This document shows positions 61,201-63,902 of a DNA stretch of 64,000 nucleotides, in pieces. The stretch comes from Cryptomeria japonica (lineage: Eukaryota; Streptophyta; Pinopsida; Cupressales; Cupressaceae): positions 375,673,392 to 375,737,391 of the forward strand of contig NC_081415.1 in the NCBI RefSeq assembly GCF_030272615.1. Direction: 5' to 3'. The notes under the pieces were generated by a model. The model was not told where the DNA came from, made no database searches, and worked only from the letters and a program-made list of their open reading frames with translations. The stretch's first letter is position 1. Every line of letters begins with the position of its first letter. The translations under genes were made by a program, and so were the position numbers.

Positions 61201-62066
61201 GTGAGTGGAGAATTTTTTATCTAGTCACAGATTTAACATGGTTCCTAACTTCCTATAGCATTTCCTCTTTCCATTTATGAATCAATGATTGATGTATTCA
61301 CTGGGTTATGTAGCTTTTCCCTTGTTTCTTCCGCATACGATCTATGTATTTGAAGGACTGGGTATGGCTGAACTATGTTTCTGCATTTTTGCACATCTTA
61401 GTTTATTATAAGAGAGAATATTTTTGCTCATAAAAAATGGAGTCAATGCCTTTCTCTGTTCTTCCTTTGAGTGAATCTTATCTTCTACATTTATTTTAAT
61501 TATGACCTGAAATATATCTGCTTTCTCTTATGCAGCTGAGTCTGTATCCGAATCTGAAGATTCTGATGAGGAGTACAAGTTTTGTTACATCTGCGACGGT
61601 GAAGATGTGGGATAAAGCATTCATATATTCTTGTTTTAATATGTACAGTAAGAATATAATTTTAGTAGCTCCAATTCTAAGTGTACTAATGAATTTAATT
61701 ATTTCCTCTTGAGAAACAGAGTCCACAAAAGCTTCTTTGTTGTTCCTTTTGTGGCAATTTAGTGCATCCTGCTTGTGTAAGTACTCCAGAAATAGAGTCA
61801 CAAGAAGGAAATTGGTCATGTCTTGAATGCAAGAAACGGGCTGAGCAGACTCGGGCATACAATGCAGGATTATGGAAGAGGTGAAATATATTTAACAAGG
61901 GTGTAAGTTGCAAGTATTTGTGGTTTTATATATTATGGAGAGAATAAACATACTGTAATGCCATTCCTGCAGGTATGAGACTGCAAAACAGAGACAAAAT
62001 GAAATTTTTGAAGCAATTCGTAAACTAGACCTTCCTATAAATCCATTGGATGACATCATTAACCAG
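3896..62066 (+). CDS. FGT1: Strawberry-notch/FORGETTER1-family helicase-like chromatin regulator, 5' part (17 exons, 744 codons, continues beyond window)
   Basis: Exons join at 3896-4294, 5347-5412, 5598-5771, 5865-5995, 6150-6226, 24675-24856, 25099-25176, 25373-25505, 29507-29567, 29637-29718, 43920-44060, 44179-44322, 44536-44635, 44836-44973, 61536-61606, 61720-61880, 61973-62066. Every junction is GT-AG, the phases agree and no stop occurs in 2,232 nt. Residues 11-32 and 88-109 are Cys4 LSD1-type fingers. Residues 230-239 ([10 protein letters not shown]) are Walker A, 342-345 DECH, 381-383 SAT. Residues 652-696 form a C4HC3 PHD-type finger. Domain order and sequence match plant FGT1/SBNO. 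Known family role: nuclear co-activator working with chromatin remodellers, needed for heat-stress memory in Arabidopsis. The family is about 1,250-1,300 residues, so roughly 40% is missing to the right. The start is the first ATG after an in-frame stop at 3854. Nothing suggests a pseudogene, despite more than 53 kb of transposon-filled intron. Confidence 0.95.
4053..4127 (+). repeat. Leu-Pro coding hexanucleotide repeat (CTCCCT-like)
   Basis: Imperfect CTCCCT/CTTCCA repeats in exon 1 encode alternating Leu-Pro and a run of five Pro, residues about 52-76. The repeat is in frame and separates the two zinc fingers. Such tracts change length easily; the linker of known relatives is also Pro-rich, but not a pure LP repeat as far as I recall. 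Confidence 0.85.
4295..5346 (+). other. Intron 1 (1,052 bp)
   Basis: Single-copy looking AT-rich intron with a pure (CT)n microsatellite at 4644-4666. It ends at TAATAG|GTGGCT. No gene or transposon was recognised. Confidence 0.75.
4644..4666. repeat. (CT)n microsatellite
   Basis: Uninterrupted CT dinucleotides for about 23 bp, followed by a short CA-rich stretch. Confidence 0.95.
5347..5412 (+). CDS. FGT1: FGT1-like exon 2
   Basis: Residues 134-155 ([20 protein letters not shown]). This acidic linker is conserved in plant members. Acceptor TAATAG, donor GTAAGC, phase 0 at both sides. Confidence 0.92.
5598..5771 (+). CDS. FGT1: FGT1-like exon 3
   Basis: Residues 156-213, starting [14 protein letters not shown] and containing [11 protein letters not shown] and [19 protein letters not shown], the conserved lead-in to the helicase core. 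Acceptor TTTCTCAG, donor GTTAGA, phase 0 at both ends. Confidence 0.95.
5865..5995 (+). CDS. FGT1: FGT1-like exon 4: Walker A
   Basis: Residues 214-256 plus two bases. Contains [20 protein letters not shown], with the nucleotide-binding Lys at residue 237. The acceptor chosen is GGCAG|AGGCAT, which continues ACQ-RHLQHL as in relatives; an AG 8 bp upstream (AAAAG) would break the frame. Donor GTGAGT, phase 2. Confidence 0.95.
6150..6226 (+). CDS. FGT1: FGT1-like exon 5
   Basis: Residues 257-282 plus one base: [20 protein letters not shown], the conserved strand and helix after Walker A. Acceptor TTTCAG, donor GTATAA, phase 1. The next exon is 18.4 kb away. Confidence 0.95.
6227..7021 (+). other. 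Intron 5, left part without recognised element
   Basis: AT-rich intron DNA before the gypsy insertion. ORFs of 60-78 codons on both strands around 6625-6861 overlap each other and resemble nothing known to me. Nothing else is seen. Confidence 0.6.
7027..8216 (+). repeat. 5' LTR of gypsy element
   Basis: 1,190 bp, TG..CA ends. Pairs with 12757-13919; both contain CAAGCCGACTTGAGGTCGG (7218 and 12953 regions) and the AACTCAGAATATTTCA end. The copies differ by many substitutions and several indels, so the insertion is old. Confidence 0.92.
8218..8230 (+). other. Primer-binding site (initiator Met tRNA type) of gypsy element
   Basis: TGGTATCTGAGCA starts two bases after the 5' LTR. It differs by one base from the common plant motif TGGTATCAGAGC, complementary to the 3' end of tRNA-iMet. 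Confidence 0.8.
8258..9420 (+). pseudogene. Gypsy gag, broken
   Basis: Coding traces run in two main pieces (8405-8890 and 8965-9243) interrupted by frame changes and a TGA at 8955-8957. The second piece has the retrotransposon Gag core ([20 protein letters not shown], then [10 protein letters not shown]). A zinc knuckle [14 protein letters not shown] lies near 9366-9410, of the CxxC..GHxC type usual in plant gypsy elements. Confidence 0.85.
9430..9795 (+). pseudogene. Gypsy aspartic protease region
   Basis: The 9388-9795 frame contains [14 protein letters not shown], with the active-site triad DSG near 9606-9614, followed by a typical [13 protein letters not shown] strand. A stop follows after LLLCN at 9793. 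Sequence 9796-10160 continues the protease-RT linker in other frames. Confidence 0.85.
10169..10957 (+). pseudogene. Gypsy reverse transcriptase, frameshifted
   Basis: Three overlapping frames (10169-10528, 10522-10728, 10712-10957) together cover the RT fingers-palm, with [33 protein letters not shown] and [14 protein letters not shown]. The catalytic box reads F-F-Y-D (near 10618-10629) where the family usually has a D-D pair, so the first Asp is lost. Not functional. Confidence 0.9.
11044..11451 (+). pseudogene. Gypsy RNase H region
   Basis: The frame 11032-11451 contains [20 protein letters not shown], then [11 protein letters not shown] and [28 protein letters not shown], the standard end of the gypsy RNase H. 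A loss at the front (around 10960-11040) breaks the link to the RT. Confidence 0.9.
11452..12542 (+). pseudogene. Gypsy integrase
   Basis: Zinc-binding remnants at 11452-11650 are followed by a catalytic core (11691-12041: [15 protein letters not shown], then KTIVSDKD). The third acidic residue of the D-D-E triad is replaced: the motif reads GQTGIVN near 12009-12029, where Glu is expected after T. After stops near 12040 and 12234 the C-terminal part (12255-12542) shows [20 protein letters not shown] and [11 protein letters not shown]. Confidence 0.9.
12610..12725 (+). pseudogene. Gypsy chromodomain
   Basis: The frame near 12635-12695 reads [19 protein letters not shown], a chromodomain core with its Tyr/Trp/Trp aromatic residues. 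A chromodomain after integrase defines the chromovirus clade of Ty3/gypsy. Confidence 0.85.
12740..12756 (+). other. Polypurine tract before the gypsy 3' LTR
   Basis: TTAGAGGATGGGAGAAC lies directly before the LTR start TGTAATGAGCC, the place and composition expected for plus-strand priming. Confidence 0.6.
12757..13919 (+). repeat. 3' LTR of gypsy element
   Basis: 1,163 bp partner of 7027-8216. It lacks several short segments present in the 5' copy, for example near 13670-13690. Confidence 0.92.
13925..14517 (+). other. Intron 5 sequence between elements
   Basis: About 590 bp with no recognised gene, LTR or domain. Confidence 0.5.
15506..15763 (+). repeat. About 195-bp tandem repeat, copy 1 and first part of copy 2
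   Basis: Copy 1 starts GACATGAATAGGGAG near 15506; copy 2 starts with the same words near 15701. Copy 2 is cut by the nested insertion at 15763 and resumes at 23069 (CCAATGTGCCTGCCACTTGG). The same repeat, inverted, occurs twice near 30195 and 30405 in another element of the family. Confidence 0.8.
16929..16991. repeat. Perfect 25-bp inverted repeat with 13-bp loop
   Basis: Arm 1 at 16929-16953 (starts ACTCTATCCAAACATG) and arm 2 at 16967-16991 (ends CATGTTTGGATAGAGT) are exact reverse complements, separated by 13 bases. It lies 11 bp before the copia insertion point and about 17 bp before the end of the host solo LTR. A transcript would fold into a very stable hairpin. Confidence 0.95.
17003..17861 (+). 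repeat. 5' LTR of copia element
   Basis: 859 bp, TGTTGATTG..ATCAACA. Contains a TATA-like TATAAATA at 17247-17254. Nearly collinear with the 3' LTR. Confidence 0.95.
17247..17254 (+). promoter_or_regulatory. TATA-like box in copia 5' LTR
   Basis: TATAAATA, conserved in the other LTR at 22443-22450. Likely core promoter of the element; inferred from position and sequence only. Confidence 0.5.
17862..17878 (+). other. Primer-binding site (initiator Met tRNA type) of copia element
   Basis: TGGTATCAAAGCTCTAG follows the LTR directly; the first 12 bases differ by one from TGGTATCAGAGC. Confidence 0.8.
17947..20478 (+). pseudogene. Copia gag-protease-integrase ORF (843 codons), ends at an early TAG
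   Basis: The longest ORF of the window. Gag fills residues 1-240. A zinc knuckle [14 protein letters not shown] lies at about 243-256, and the protease active site DSGAS starts at residue 298. The pre-integrase zinc region ([12 protein letters not shown], then CKGC) is near 425-465. The integrase triad is D492, D557, E593, with the usual 35-residue gap between the last two. A basic, Pro-rich linker leads to the RT, but TAG at 20476-20478 stops translation; the same frame continues after it. Relatives have Gln at this kind of position, so a CAG-to-TAG change is likely. Confidence 0.93.
20479..21284 (+). pseudogene. Copia reverse transcriptase, frame change and TAG
   Basis: RT begins in the gag-pol frame (20509-20775: [32 protein letters not shown]), shifts frame near 20772-20780 where about one base is missing, and continues in 20826-21284 ([20 protein letters not shown]). 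The YVDD catalytic box is intact at 20988-20999. TAG at 21282-21284 interrupts the [10 protein letters not shown] connection. Confidence 0.92.
21285..21959 (+). pseudogene. Copia RNase H and C-terminus
   Basis: In frame with the RT. Shows [52 protein letters not shown] and [21 protein letters not shown], the typical Ty1/copia RNase H up to its natural end. Confidence 0.93.
21991..22156 (+). repeat. Two short duplications between pol and the 3' LTR
   Basis: CCTCTGTGGGCAATGTAAGG (21991) returns at 22053 (one change, 62 bp apart). TATGCTTGTGTGCAAG (22084) returns at 22129 (45 bp apart), each followed by TGGAAGATTAT. The segment has no ORF. Confidence 0.85.
22187..22197 (+). other. Polypurine tract before copia 3' LTR
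   Basis: AATTAAGAGGGAG directly precedes the LTR start TGTTGATTG. Confidence 0.6.
22198..23057 (+). repeat. 3' LTR of copia element
   Basis: 860 bp partner of 17003-17861. TATA-like TATAAATA at 22443-22450. Confidence 0.95.
23069..23200 (+). repeat. Remainder of the outer element's second tandem copy
   Basis: CCAATGTGCCTGCCACTTGGGG and the following text match 15571-15660 with many changes. With 15701-15763 it completes copy 2. Confidence 0.75.
23403..24674 (+). other. Intron 5, right part without recognised element
   Basis: AT-rich DNA up to the acceptor TTTTTTAAACAG of exon 6. No domain or LTR was recognised; the 66-codon ORF on the - strand (23443-23643) has no support. Confidence 0.55.
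24675..24856 (+). CDS. FGT1: FGT1-like exon 6: ends inside the DECH box
   Basis: Residues 283-343, including [32 protein letters not shown] and GLLVFDE. Acceptor AAACAG, donor GAG|GTTATA, phase 0. The intron falls exactly between DE and CH of helicase motif II. Confidence 0.96.
24857..25098 (+). other. Intron 6 (242 bp)
   Basis: Ordinary short intron; an ORF that reads through it from exon 6 stops after 24 intron codons. Confidence 0.9.
25099..25176 (+). CDS. FGT1: FGT1-like exon 7
   Basis: Residues 344-369, starting [19 protein letters not shown]. Acceptor ATGTGCAG, donor GTACTG, phase 0 both sides. Confidence 0.96.
25373..25505 (+). CDS. FGT1: FGT1-like exon 8: SAT motif
   Basis: Residues 370-413 plus one base: [20 protein letters not shown] and [16 protein letters not shown] (381-383) is helicase motif III. 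Acceptor TCTGGCAG, donor G|GTTTGT, phase 1. Confidence 0.95.
25506..26307 (+). other. Intron 8, left part
   Basis: AT-rich intron DNA with an 86-bp tandem duplication (26020-26191). Nothing else was recognised. Confidence 0.55.
26020..26191. repeat. 86-bp tandem duplication
   Basis: ATGATCTGGAAACCAT starts at 26020 and again at 26106; the copies differ at roughly eight positions and share GAGCAGAGAACAAGGTAGAC. Confidence 0.85.
26308..26506 (+). repeat. Family A LTR, 5' fragment (199 bp)
   Basis: TGTTGTGATGGAATCACACATCGCCCC.. matches the start of the LTRs at 47597 and 63903 and, inverted, the end of 32303-35894. It stops where the copia integrase fragment begins, in an AAATTAAAATGAA stretch shared by both sequences. 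Confidence 0.8.
26507..27935 (+). pseudogene. Orphan copia pre-integrase/integrase fragment
   Basis: Matches copia element positions about 19037-20440 (same family branch). The first frame (26511-26948) starts with [14 protein letters not shown] and runs through [17 protein letters not shown] and HSDLCG. The second (26887-28032) carries [34 protein letters not shown] and [17 protein letters not shown]. One frame change lies near 26940. There are no LTRs, protease, RT or RNase H. The last 30 codons of the second frame after about 27935 are unrelated intron DNA. Confidence 0.9.
27936..29506 (+). other. Intron 8, right part
   Basis: Very AT-rich at 28030-28150, then ordinary intron DNA. No gene or element was recognised. 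Ends at the acceptor GATATACAG. Confidence 0.55.
29507..29567 (+). CDS. FGT1: FGT1-like exon 9
   Basis: Residues 414-433 with shared codons: [19 protein letters not shown]. Acceptor ATACAG, donor GTAAGC, phases 1 and 2. Confidence 0.95.
29637..29718 (+). CDS. FGT1: FGT1-like exon 10
   Basis: Residues 434-461: [20 protein letters not shown].. Acceptor CCTATAG, donor GTATGT, phase 0 at the end. The intron before it is only 69 bp, the one after it 14.2 kb. Confidence 0.95.
29719..29915 (+). other. Start of intron 10
   Basis: About 200 bp of AT-rich intron before the first inserted element. Confidence 0.6.
29916..31665 (-). mobile_element. Second TGTAATGT-ended element, inverted relative to 14518-23402
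   Basis: Begins TGTAATGTGCCCC and ends AAGGGGACATTACA. Two copies of the internal repeat (AAGCCCAAGAGC..GGCCCCAGTGG near 30218 and 30408) are the reverse complement of the 15506 repeat, so this copy lies in the opposite direction. Length 1,750 bp, with a (TA)n run at 30049 and (TG)n at 30583. The flanks TAAGA and TTCTC show no target duplication. No coding sequence. Confidence 0.65.
30195..30500 (-). repeat. Two copies of the internal tandem repeat of the TGTAATGT family
   Basis: AAGCCCAAGAGC(A/G)GAT starts near 30218 and 30409; each copy continues with GGCCCCAGTGG.AGG.AACATGGA.ATCCACTCG. Spacing is about 190 bp, as in the 15506 copy. Confidence 0.75.
31666..32302 (+). repeat. TGATTGA-rich low-complexity stretch and small triplet repeat
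   Basis: From 31670 to about 32030 the sequence is dominated by TGATTGA/GATGATT words. At 32061-32125 CACCACTTTTCAT-like words occur three times about 27-30 bp apart. A 100-codon ORF on the - strand is a by-product of this composition. Confidence 0.6.
33141..33149 (-). promoter_or_regulatory. TATA-like box in family A LTR
   Basis: TATAAAAGG on the - strand, at the place corresponding to TATATAAAT (50247-50255) and TATATAAGG (58181-58189) in the + strand copies. Confidence 0.5.
35162..35640 (-). repeat. Tandem repeat of about 105 bp within family A LTR
   Basis: GAACAAAAACCCTAATC-like words recur near 35162, 35265, 35362, 35476 and 35586, each followed by a form of TTTTGAATTTGAGAACATGGG about 60 bp later. 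The repeats account for the overlapping ORFs here. Confidence 0.75.
35895..36501 (+). other. Intron 10 DNA between solo LTR and palindrome array
   Basis: Purine-rich stretch without recognised domain. It begins with GGACCTGATTGCAAGT (35896-35911), a half unit of the array found at 36502. Confidence 0.5.
36502..36846. repeat. Array of five to seven 35-bp quasi-palindromic units
   Basis: Units at 36502-36536, 36546-36580, 36614-36648, 36676-36710 and 36737-36771 are each exactly 35 bp. The best has left arm ACTTGTAATCAGGTC, a 5-nt centre and right arm GACCTGACTACAAGT (14 of 15 paired). The others keep (T/C)CGGG or CAGGT inside and ACTTG..CAAGT outside. Two weaker units follow at about 36783-36819 and 36811-36846. 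Start-to-start spacing is 44, 68, 62 and 61 bp, and the spacers are unrelated to each other. No ORF. Function unknown. Confidence 0.85.
36847..37029 (+). other. Spacer before the copia pol fragment
   Basis: A-rich stretch without recognised features. Confidence 0.5.
37030..40120 (+). pseudogene. Decayed Ty1/copia pol (second family), 5' truncated
   Basis: Coding traces in order: pre-integrase ([29 protein letters not shown]), integrase ([32 protein letters not shown]), RT ([47 protein letters not shown] at 39091-39102), RNase H ([32 protein letters not shown]). Many stops and frame changes, including TAGs at 37923, 38265, 38584, 39250 and 39860. Gag, protease and the 5' LTR are missing; the 3' LTR follows at 40121. 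It is distinct from the 17003 element. Confidence 0.92.
37587..37728 (+). repeat. 71-bp tandem duplication inside copia pol
   Basis: Two copies (37587-37657, 37658-37728) of a unit starting GGTCTTGTTAATGTTCC, with one difference (TTTG versus TCTG). 71 is not a multiple of three, so it shifts the frame. Confidence 0.95.
40121..40980 (+). repeat. 3' LTR of the decayed copia element
   Basis: Starts TGTTGCGATTAAGG after the purine tract ACAAGTGGGAGAG and probably ends ..AGTTTCTAACA at 40980 (about 860 bp). Contains TATAAAAGG at 40686-40694. With no 5' copy to compare, the right end is a best guess. Confidence 0.65.
40686..40694 (+). promoter_or_regulatory. TATA-like box in copia 3' LTR
   Basis: TATAAAAGG about 565 bp into the LTR. 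Confidence 0.45.
40981..41730 (+). other. Intron 10 DNA between copia LTR and hAT remnant
   Basis: No clear domain. The last part may hold unrecognisable 5' portions of the hAT gene. Confidence 0.45.
41731..42810 (+). pseudogene. hAT-superfamily transposase remnant (DUF659 and C-terminal dimerisation regions)
   Basis: Fragments in changing frames: [14 protein letters not shown] near 41745-41800, [20 protein letters not shown] near 41920-41985, [12 protein letters not shown] near 42030-42070 (DUF659 hallmark), [12 protein letters not shown] near 42110-42150, then [20 protein letters not shown] and [17 protein letters not shown] at 42540-42690 (hAT C-terminal dimerisation signature). Many stops. 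Terminal inverted repeats and the 8-bp target duplication were not found. It contains a 35-bp tandem duplication at 42234-42303. Confidence 0.82.
42234..42303 (+). repeat. 35-bp tandem duplication in hAT remnant
   Basis: ACCTGAAGTGGTGCAAGCAA (42234) returns at 42269 with G to A in TGGTACAAG and GGCCT to GCCTT. Confidence 0.85.
42811..43919 (+). other. Intron 10, right end
   Basis: AT-rich DNA with a pyrimidine-rich stretch at 43080-43200 and a perfect 35-bp tandem duplication (43715-43784). Ends at the acceptor CAATTGCAG. Confidence 0.55.
43715..43784. repeat. Perfect 35-bp tandem duplication
   Basis: CATTTCTTATGTGTTTCATA starts at 43715 and again at 43750, identical over 35 bp, followed by a third partial CATTTC. 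Confidence 0.95.
43920..44060 (+). CDS. FGT1: FGT1-like exon 11
   Basis: Residues 462-508: [18 protein letters not shown] and [12 protein letters not shown], start of the second half of the helicase-like core. Acceptor ATTGCAG, donor GTATTA, phase 0. Confidence 0.95.
44179..44322 (+). CDS. FGT1: FGT1-like exon 12
   Basis: Residues 509-556: [12 protein letters not shown] and [18 protein letters not shown], one of the best conserved SBNO stretches. Acceptor TTGCTAG, donor GTATGT, phase 0. Confidence 0.96.
44536..44635 (+). CDS. FGT1: FGT1-like exon 13
   Basis: Residues 557-589 plus one base: [20 protein letters not shown] and YPLPEKP. Acceptor GCTTAG, donor GTGAAC, phase 1. Confidence 0.95.
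44836..44973 (+). CDS. FGT1: FGT1-like exon 14
   Basis: Residues 590-635: basic segment ([20 protein letters not shown]) then acidic (TETDAESE). Low conservation, as in relatives. Acceptor TCAACAG, donor A|GTGAGT, phase 1. The next exon is 16.6 kb downstream. Confidence 0.93.
44974..46215 (+). other. Intron 14, left part
   Basis: AT-rich intron DNA without recognised element. Confidence 0.55.
46216..47394 (-). repeat. Family A LTR, shortened - strand copy
   Basis: Starts TGTTGTCCCATTCATACTG and carries the family words TATCCTCTCTTGAGAT, GATGACCTCAAGGTTTCGA and GCACAAGGGGACTACG. Near 47341-47394 GGGTCCCTGTCAATGACGGGG..GCACAACA mirrors the family 5' end. Only about 1.2 kb, so two thirds are deleted. 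No target duplication found; the right end is uncertain by a few bases. TATA-like TATAAAAGG lies at 47006-47014 on the - strand. Confidence 0.7.
47006..47014 (-). promoter_or_regulatory. TATA-like box in shortened family A LTR
   Basis: TATAAAAGG on the - strand, same relative place as in 32303-35894. Confidence 0.4.
48165..48275 (+). repeat. AATTCCTTG minisatellite in family A LTR
   Basis: Words such as AAAAATTCCTTGTTTGCTTGG, in variants, repeat about every 22-28 bp, five times. Confidence 0.7.
49190..49560 (+). repeat. TCTGATTTT-rich repeat block in family A LTR
   Basis: AGTCTGATTTT(A/G)(A/G)(G/A)TTT.CAGAAT-like words recur at irregular 40-80 bp steps. The same words occur near 57030-57180. 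Confidence 0.6.
50247..50255 (+). promoter_or_regulatory. TATA-like box in family A LTR
   Basis: TATATAAAT, preceded by GGCCATTGCTTTGTAATGGGG, a context also present at 58150-58180 before TATATAAGG. Conservation between copies supports a core promoter. Confidence 0.55.
50808..51945 (+). other. Intron 14 DNA
   Basis: No recognised element or gene. Confidence 0.5.
51946..52495 (-). repeat. Family A LTR fragment, - strand
   Basis: TGTTGATGTGTTTTTTATGCAC start, then the same order of words as 32303-32880 (CTATCCTATCTTGATCAAAA, GATGACTCCAAGGTTTCGAA, AATCACAAGGGGACTTATG). Homology stops near 52495, so only the 3' 550 bp of the LTR are kept. Confidence 0.8.
52508..53433 (+). repeat. LTR-like segment of unknown family
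   Basis: Runs from TGTTGATCATGC to CTTACAACA with a TATA-like TTATAAAAAGG near 52554. Flanks (TTCAC, AATAA) show no duplication, and no second copy is in the window, so this is only a suggestion. Confidence 0.3.
53449..54983. mobile_element. TGTAATGTCCCC..GGGGACATTACA element with perfect TTGAG duplication
   Basis: Starts TGTAATGTCCCC and ends GGGGACATTACA (12-bp perfect inverted ends). TTGAG flanks it on both sides (53444-53448, 54984-54988). 1,535 bp without coding potential. The ends match 14518-23402 and 29916-31665, but I could not align the interior to them, so it may be another subfamily. Confidence 0.8.
54989..55294 (+). other. Intron 14 DNA between elements
   Basis: About 300 bp, T-rich near 55210-55250, no recognised feature. 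Confidence 0.5.
55295..56890 (-). repeat. Family A LTR 3' part, - strand, interrupted by a nested solo LTR
   Basis: 55295-55446 and 56566-56890 join into the - strand 3' end of a family A LTR (TGTTGATGGGTGTTTTATGACC, TATCCTCTCTTAAG, GGGGGACTTACG, GGACAAAGGGAAAAGG). The nested 55447-56560 element divides it. The inner limit near 56890 is approximate. Confidence 0.75.
55447..56560. mobile_element. Nested solo LTR with perfect TGATG target duplication
   Basis: Starts TGTAATATCCCC, ends GAATTTTACA; TGATG on both sides (55442-55446, 56561-56565). 1,114 bp, no coding region recognised: ORFs on both strands around 55930-56450 overlap and look random. Confidence 0.85.
56900..59009 (+). repeat. Family A LTR 3' part, + strand
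   Basis: Collinear with about 49200-50802: TCTGAAAATCAGG words, AGGCAAGCTGAGATGGCATTC, CCCTAATTAGGGTTTTATCTTG, TATATAAGG at 58181-58189, then ..AAAAACACATCAACA at 59009. With 55295-56890 it forms an inverted pair of LTR 3' ends. No target duplication across the pair (AGTAG, CCAAC). Confidence 0.75.
58181..58189 (+). promoter_or_regulatory. TATA-like box in family A LTR
   Basis: TATATAAGG, at the same relative place as 50247-50255. Confidence 0.5.
59010..61535 (+). other. Intron 14, right part
   Basis: No element was recognised with confidence. Near 59270-59380 a frame reads [19 protein letters not shown], acidic like some transposase tails, but this is too little to name. Ends at the acceptor CTTATGCAG. 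Confidence 0.5.
61536..61606 (+). CDS. FGT1: FGT1-like exon 15: acidic stretch and first PHD cysteines
   Basis: Residues 636-659: [21 protein letters not shown]652 and C655 open the PHD-type finger. Donor GAT|GTGGGA, chosen because reading on gives VG and a stop, while splicing gives [11 protein letters not shown]. Phase 0. Confidence 0.92.
61720..61880 (+). CDS. FGT1: FGT1-like exon 16: rest of PHD-type finger
   Basis: Residues 660-712 plus two bases: [16 protein letters not shown] and NWSCLECKK supply C667, C670, H675, C678, C693 and C696, completing C4HC3. Acceptor GAAACAG, donor GTGAAA. Confidence 0.95.
61973..62066 (+). CDS. FGT1: FGT1-like exon 17 (last in window)
   Basis: Residues 713-744: [20 protein letters not shown], then [11 protein letters not shown], which in relatives leads into the conserved second SBNO domain. 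Acceptor CCTGCAG, donor GTAAAA, phase 0. Confidence 0.95.
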
Positions 62067-63902
62067 GTAAAACACTCTTTCTTGCAACTGGATTACAGAT
62101 TTTGTAATGTGAGGTGATTTACTAATGTTATGGTATAGAATAAAGAAATATTAGTCATATGCATATGCTCATTGAATGTAAGTTTTTGAATGGTTTGAAG
62201 ATATTTACTTTGATATTCCTTAGTTTACTCCTAAAACTTGTAAATGATAAAGTCACATTTTTAATTTGCTAGCAAATTGTCATTTACACATTGGATTCTA
62301 TGCGAACTACACATTGAATGGTTTTCTTCTTTTTAAATTAGTGGGCTGGGAGTAATTTGTTTGACTGTCTGGTGCCTATTTTGGGAAAATAGAGTCATCA
62401 AACATATCTACCAAAATGTCTTTACAACTCTTCTAGTGCCTTCAAACATACAGCATCGCCTTACAAAACTAATAGATGCATTCCATAAGAGAGCAGTAAG
62501 AGCAAAATAATGCCTGATTGTGGACACAGTGGATTAGATTGAATTGGATACTACATCAAAAAATTGTACATATGATGCCTTACTTATAAAGACAAGGTTG
62601 ATAAGTTGGATTAGAAAAGATTTTGATACGTGTCTTAATCTTATACAATGTTACAACTAACATGATAAATATTAAATGAGCTAGGACTAAAGAATTAAAT
62701 GCCAAAAGATAAAATAAGATCTAATTGACAATTAAGACTTTTAGGAAGATTTGTAGAACCTAAGTAAGCATGACATGTTATTAGGATCCACTAGTGAACT
62801 AACAAGGTGAAATATCTTATTGAAACCAACACCCCTCCTTAAGTGCAGCTTAGTGAGTAGTTTGACAAGTATGCAAATGATGAAAAAATGAAGATTATGG
62901 GTCTCAACTACTAGGCCATATTAGGTAGTGATTCAATGCAATCTCACACAAATAGAGAAAAGGAGAAAACCCAAAAGGACAATTCCTCTCCAAAAGAGAG
63001 AAAAGATACAAATATCAACAAGTGATAGTGACAAATGGAGAACTCAATAATACCCTTGAGCACTATATTCATTACAAGGATATAATCAATTACCTCTCCA
63101 TAGGAAAGAAGGAGAGAGATTATGTAGCCTCCCCACAATGTGAAATCTCTTGTAGAAATGGCAAACGCTTGAAGACAAAACATGATTCAATGCCTACAAA
63201 CAACATTTCTTCTTTTGGCAAGAAGCTAGAACAAGTACAAATGCAGGAATGCTTTGCATTCGAGATAGGAATTGGTCTGGAGAAGAATCCAATTGTATGA
63301 AGATAGTTTCTTTGAAATTTGCTTATGTGTTGCAAAGTCCTTGGTAGATGATGATGCCACAATCAAATCAAGTATATGTGCAATCAAGATTGAAGGTGAA
63401 ACCAAGATCAAGTGCTAATTGATGTTGAACTAGATCCAAAGACAAAGATGATGTCATAAAAGTTGTGCCATGATTGTCATCAAATAGGAGAGATAACCCC
63501 TCAAATCGCTCTTCCAAATCTAAAATGTGGGACTCCACAAACAAGTCTAAAATACCCATCAAGTAATCATTTCATAACAATGAATCTAAATGACTATGAT
63601 TTACCTACTGCAAAGAATCATTTGAAGATCTCAATGAATCAGAAACAAAAGATGGACATGTCAATTGGAGAGGTGGTAGTTGCAGAAGAGGTCTCTTGAT
63701 CATCAAGACGATCAAGAGTTGTGTCATATTCAAGGTCCTCTAAGATACCATCATCAAAGGGTAATTATCAGCATCATCAAGTGGAATGAGGCAAGTTGAT
63801 GTAGGATAATCTGGGAATGGAGGATTGTAGATCTCCATACTTCTCCAAAATCTAGGTTCAAACCTTGTGGGCACTTGATTCAGGAGATATGATTGTAGGT
63901 CT
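62067..63902 (+). other. Start of intron 17
   Basis: At least 1.9 kb of intron. No gene or clear element before 63903; ORFs of 60-92 codons on both strands around 62944-63699 overlap and are not recognised. Confidence 0.5.

Noticed and set aside
62944-63699. Overlapping ORFs of 60-92 codons in intron 17
   Set aside because: No domain, both strands open by chance, and the region lies in an intron after a clear donor site.
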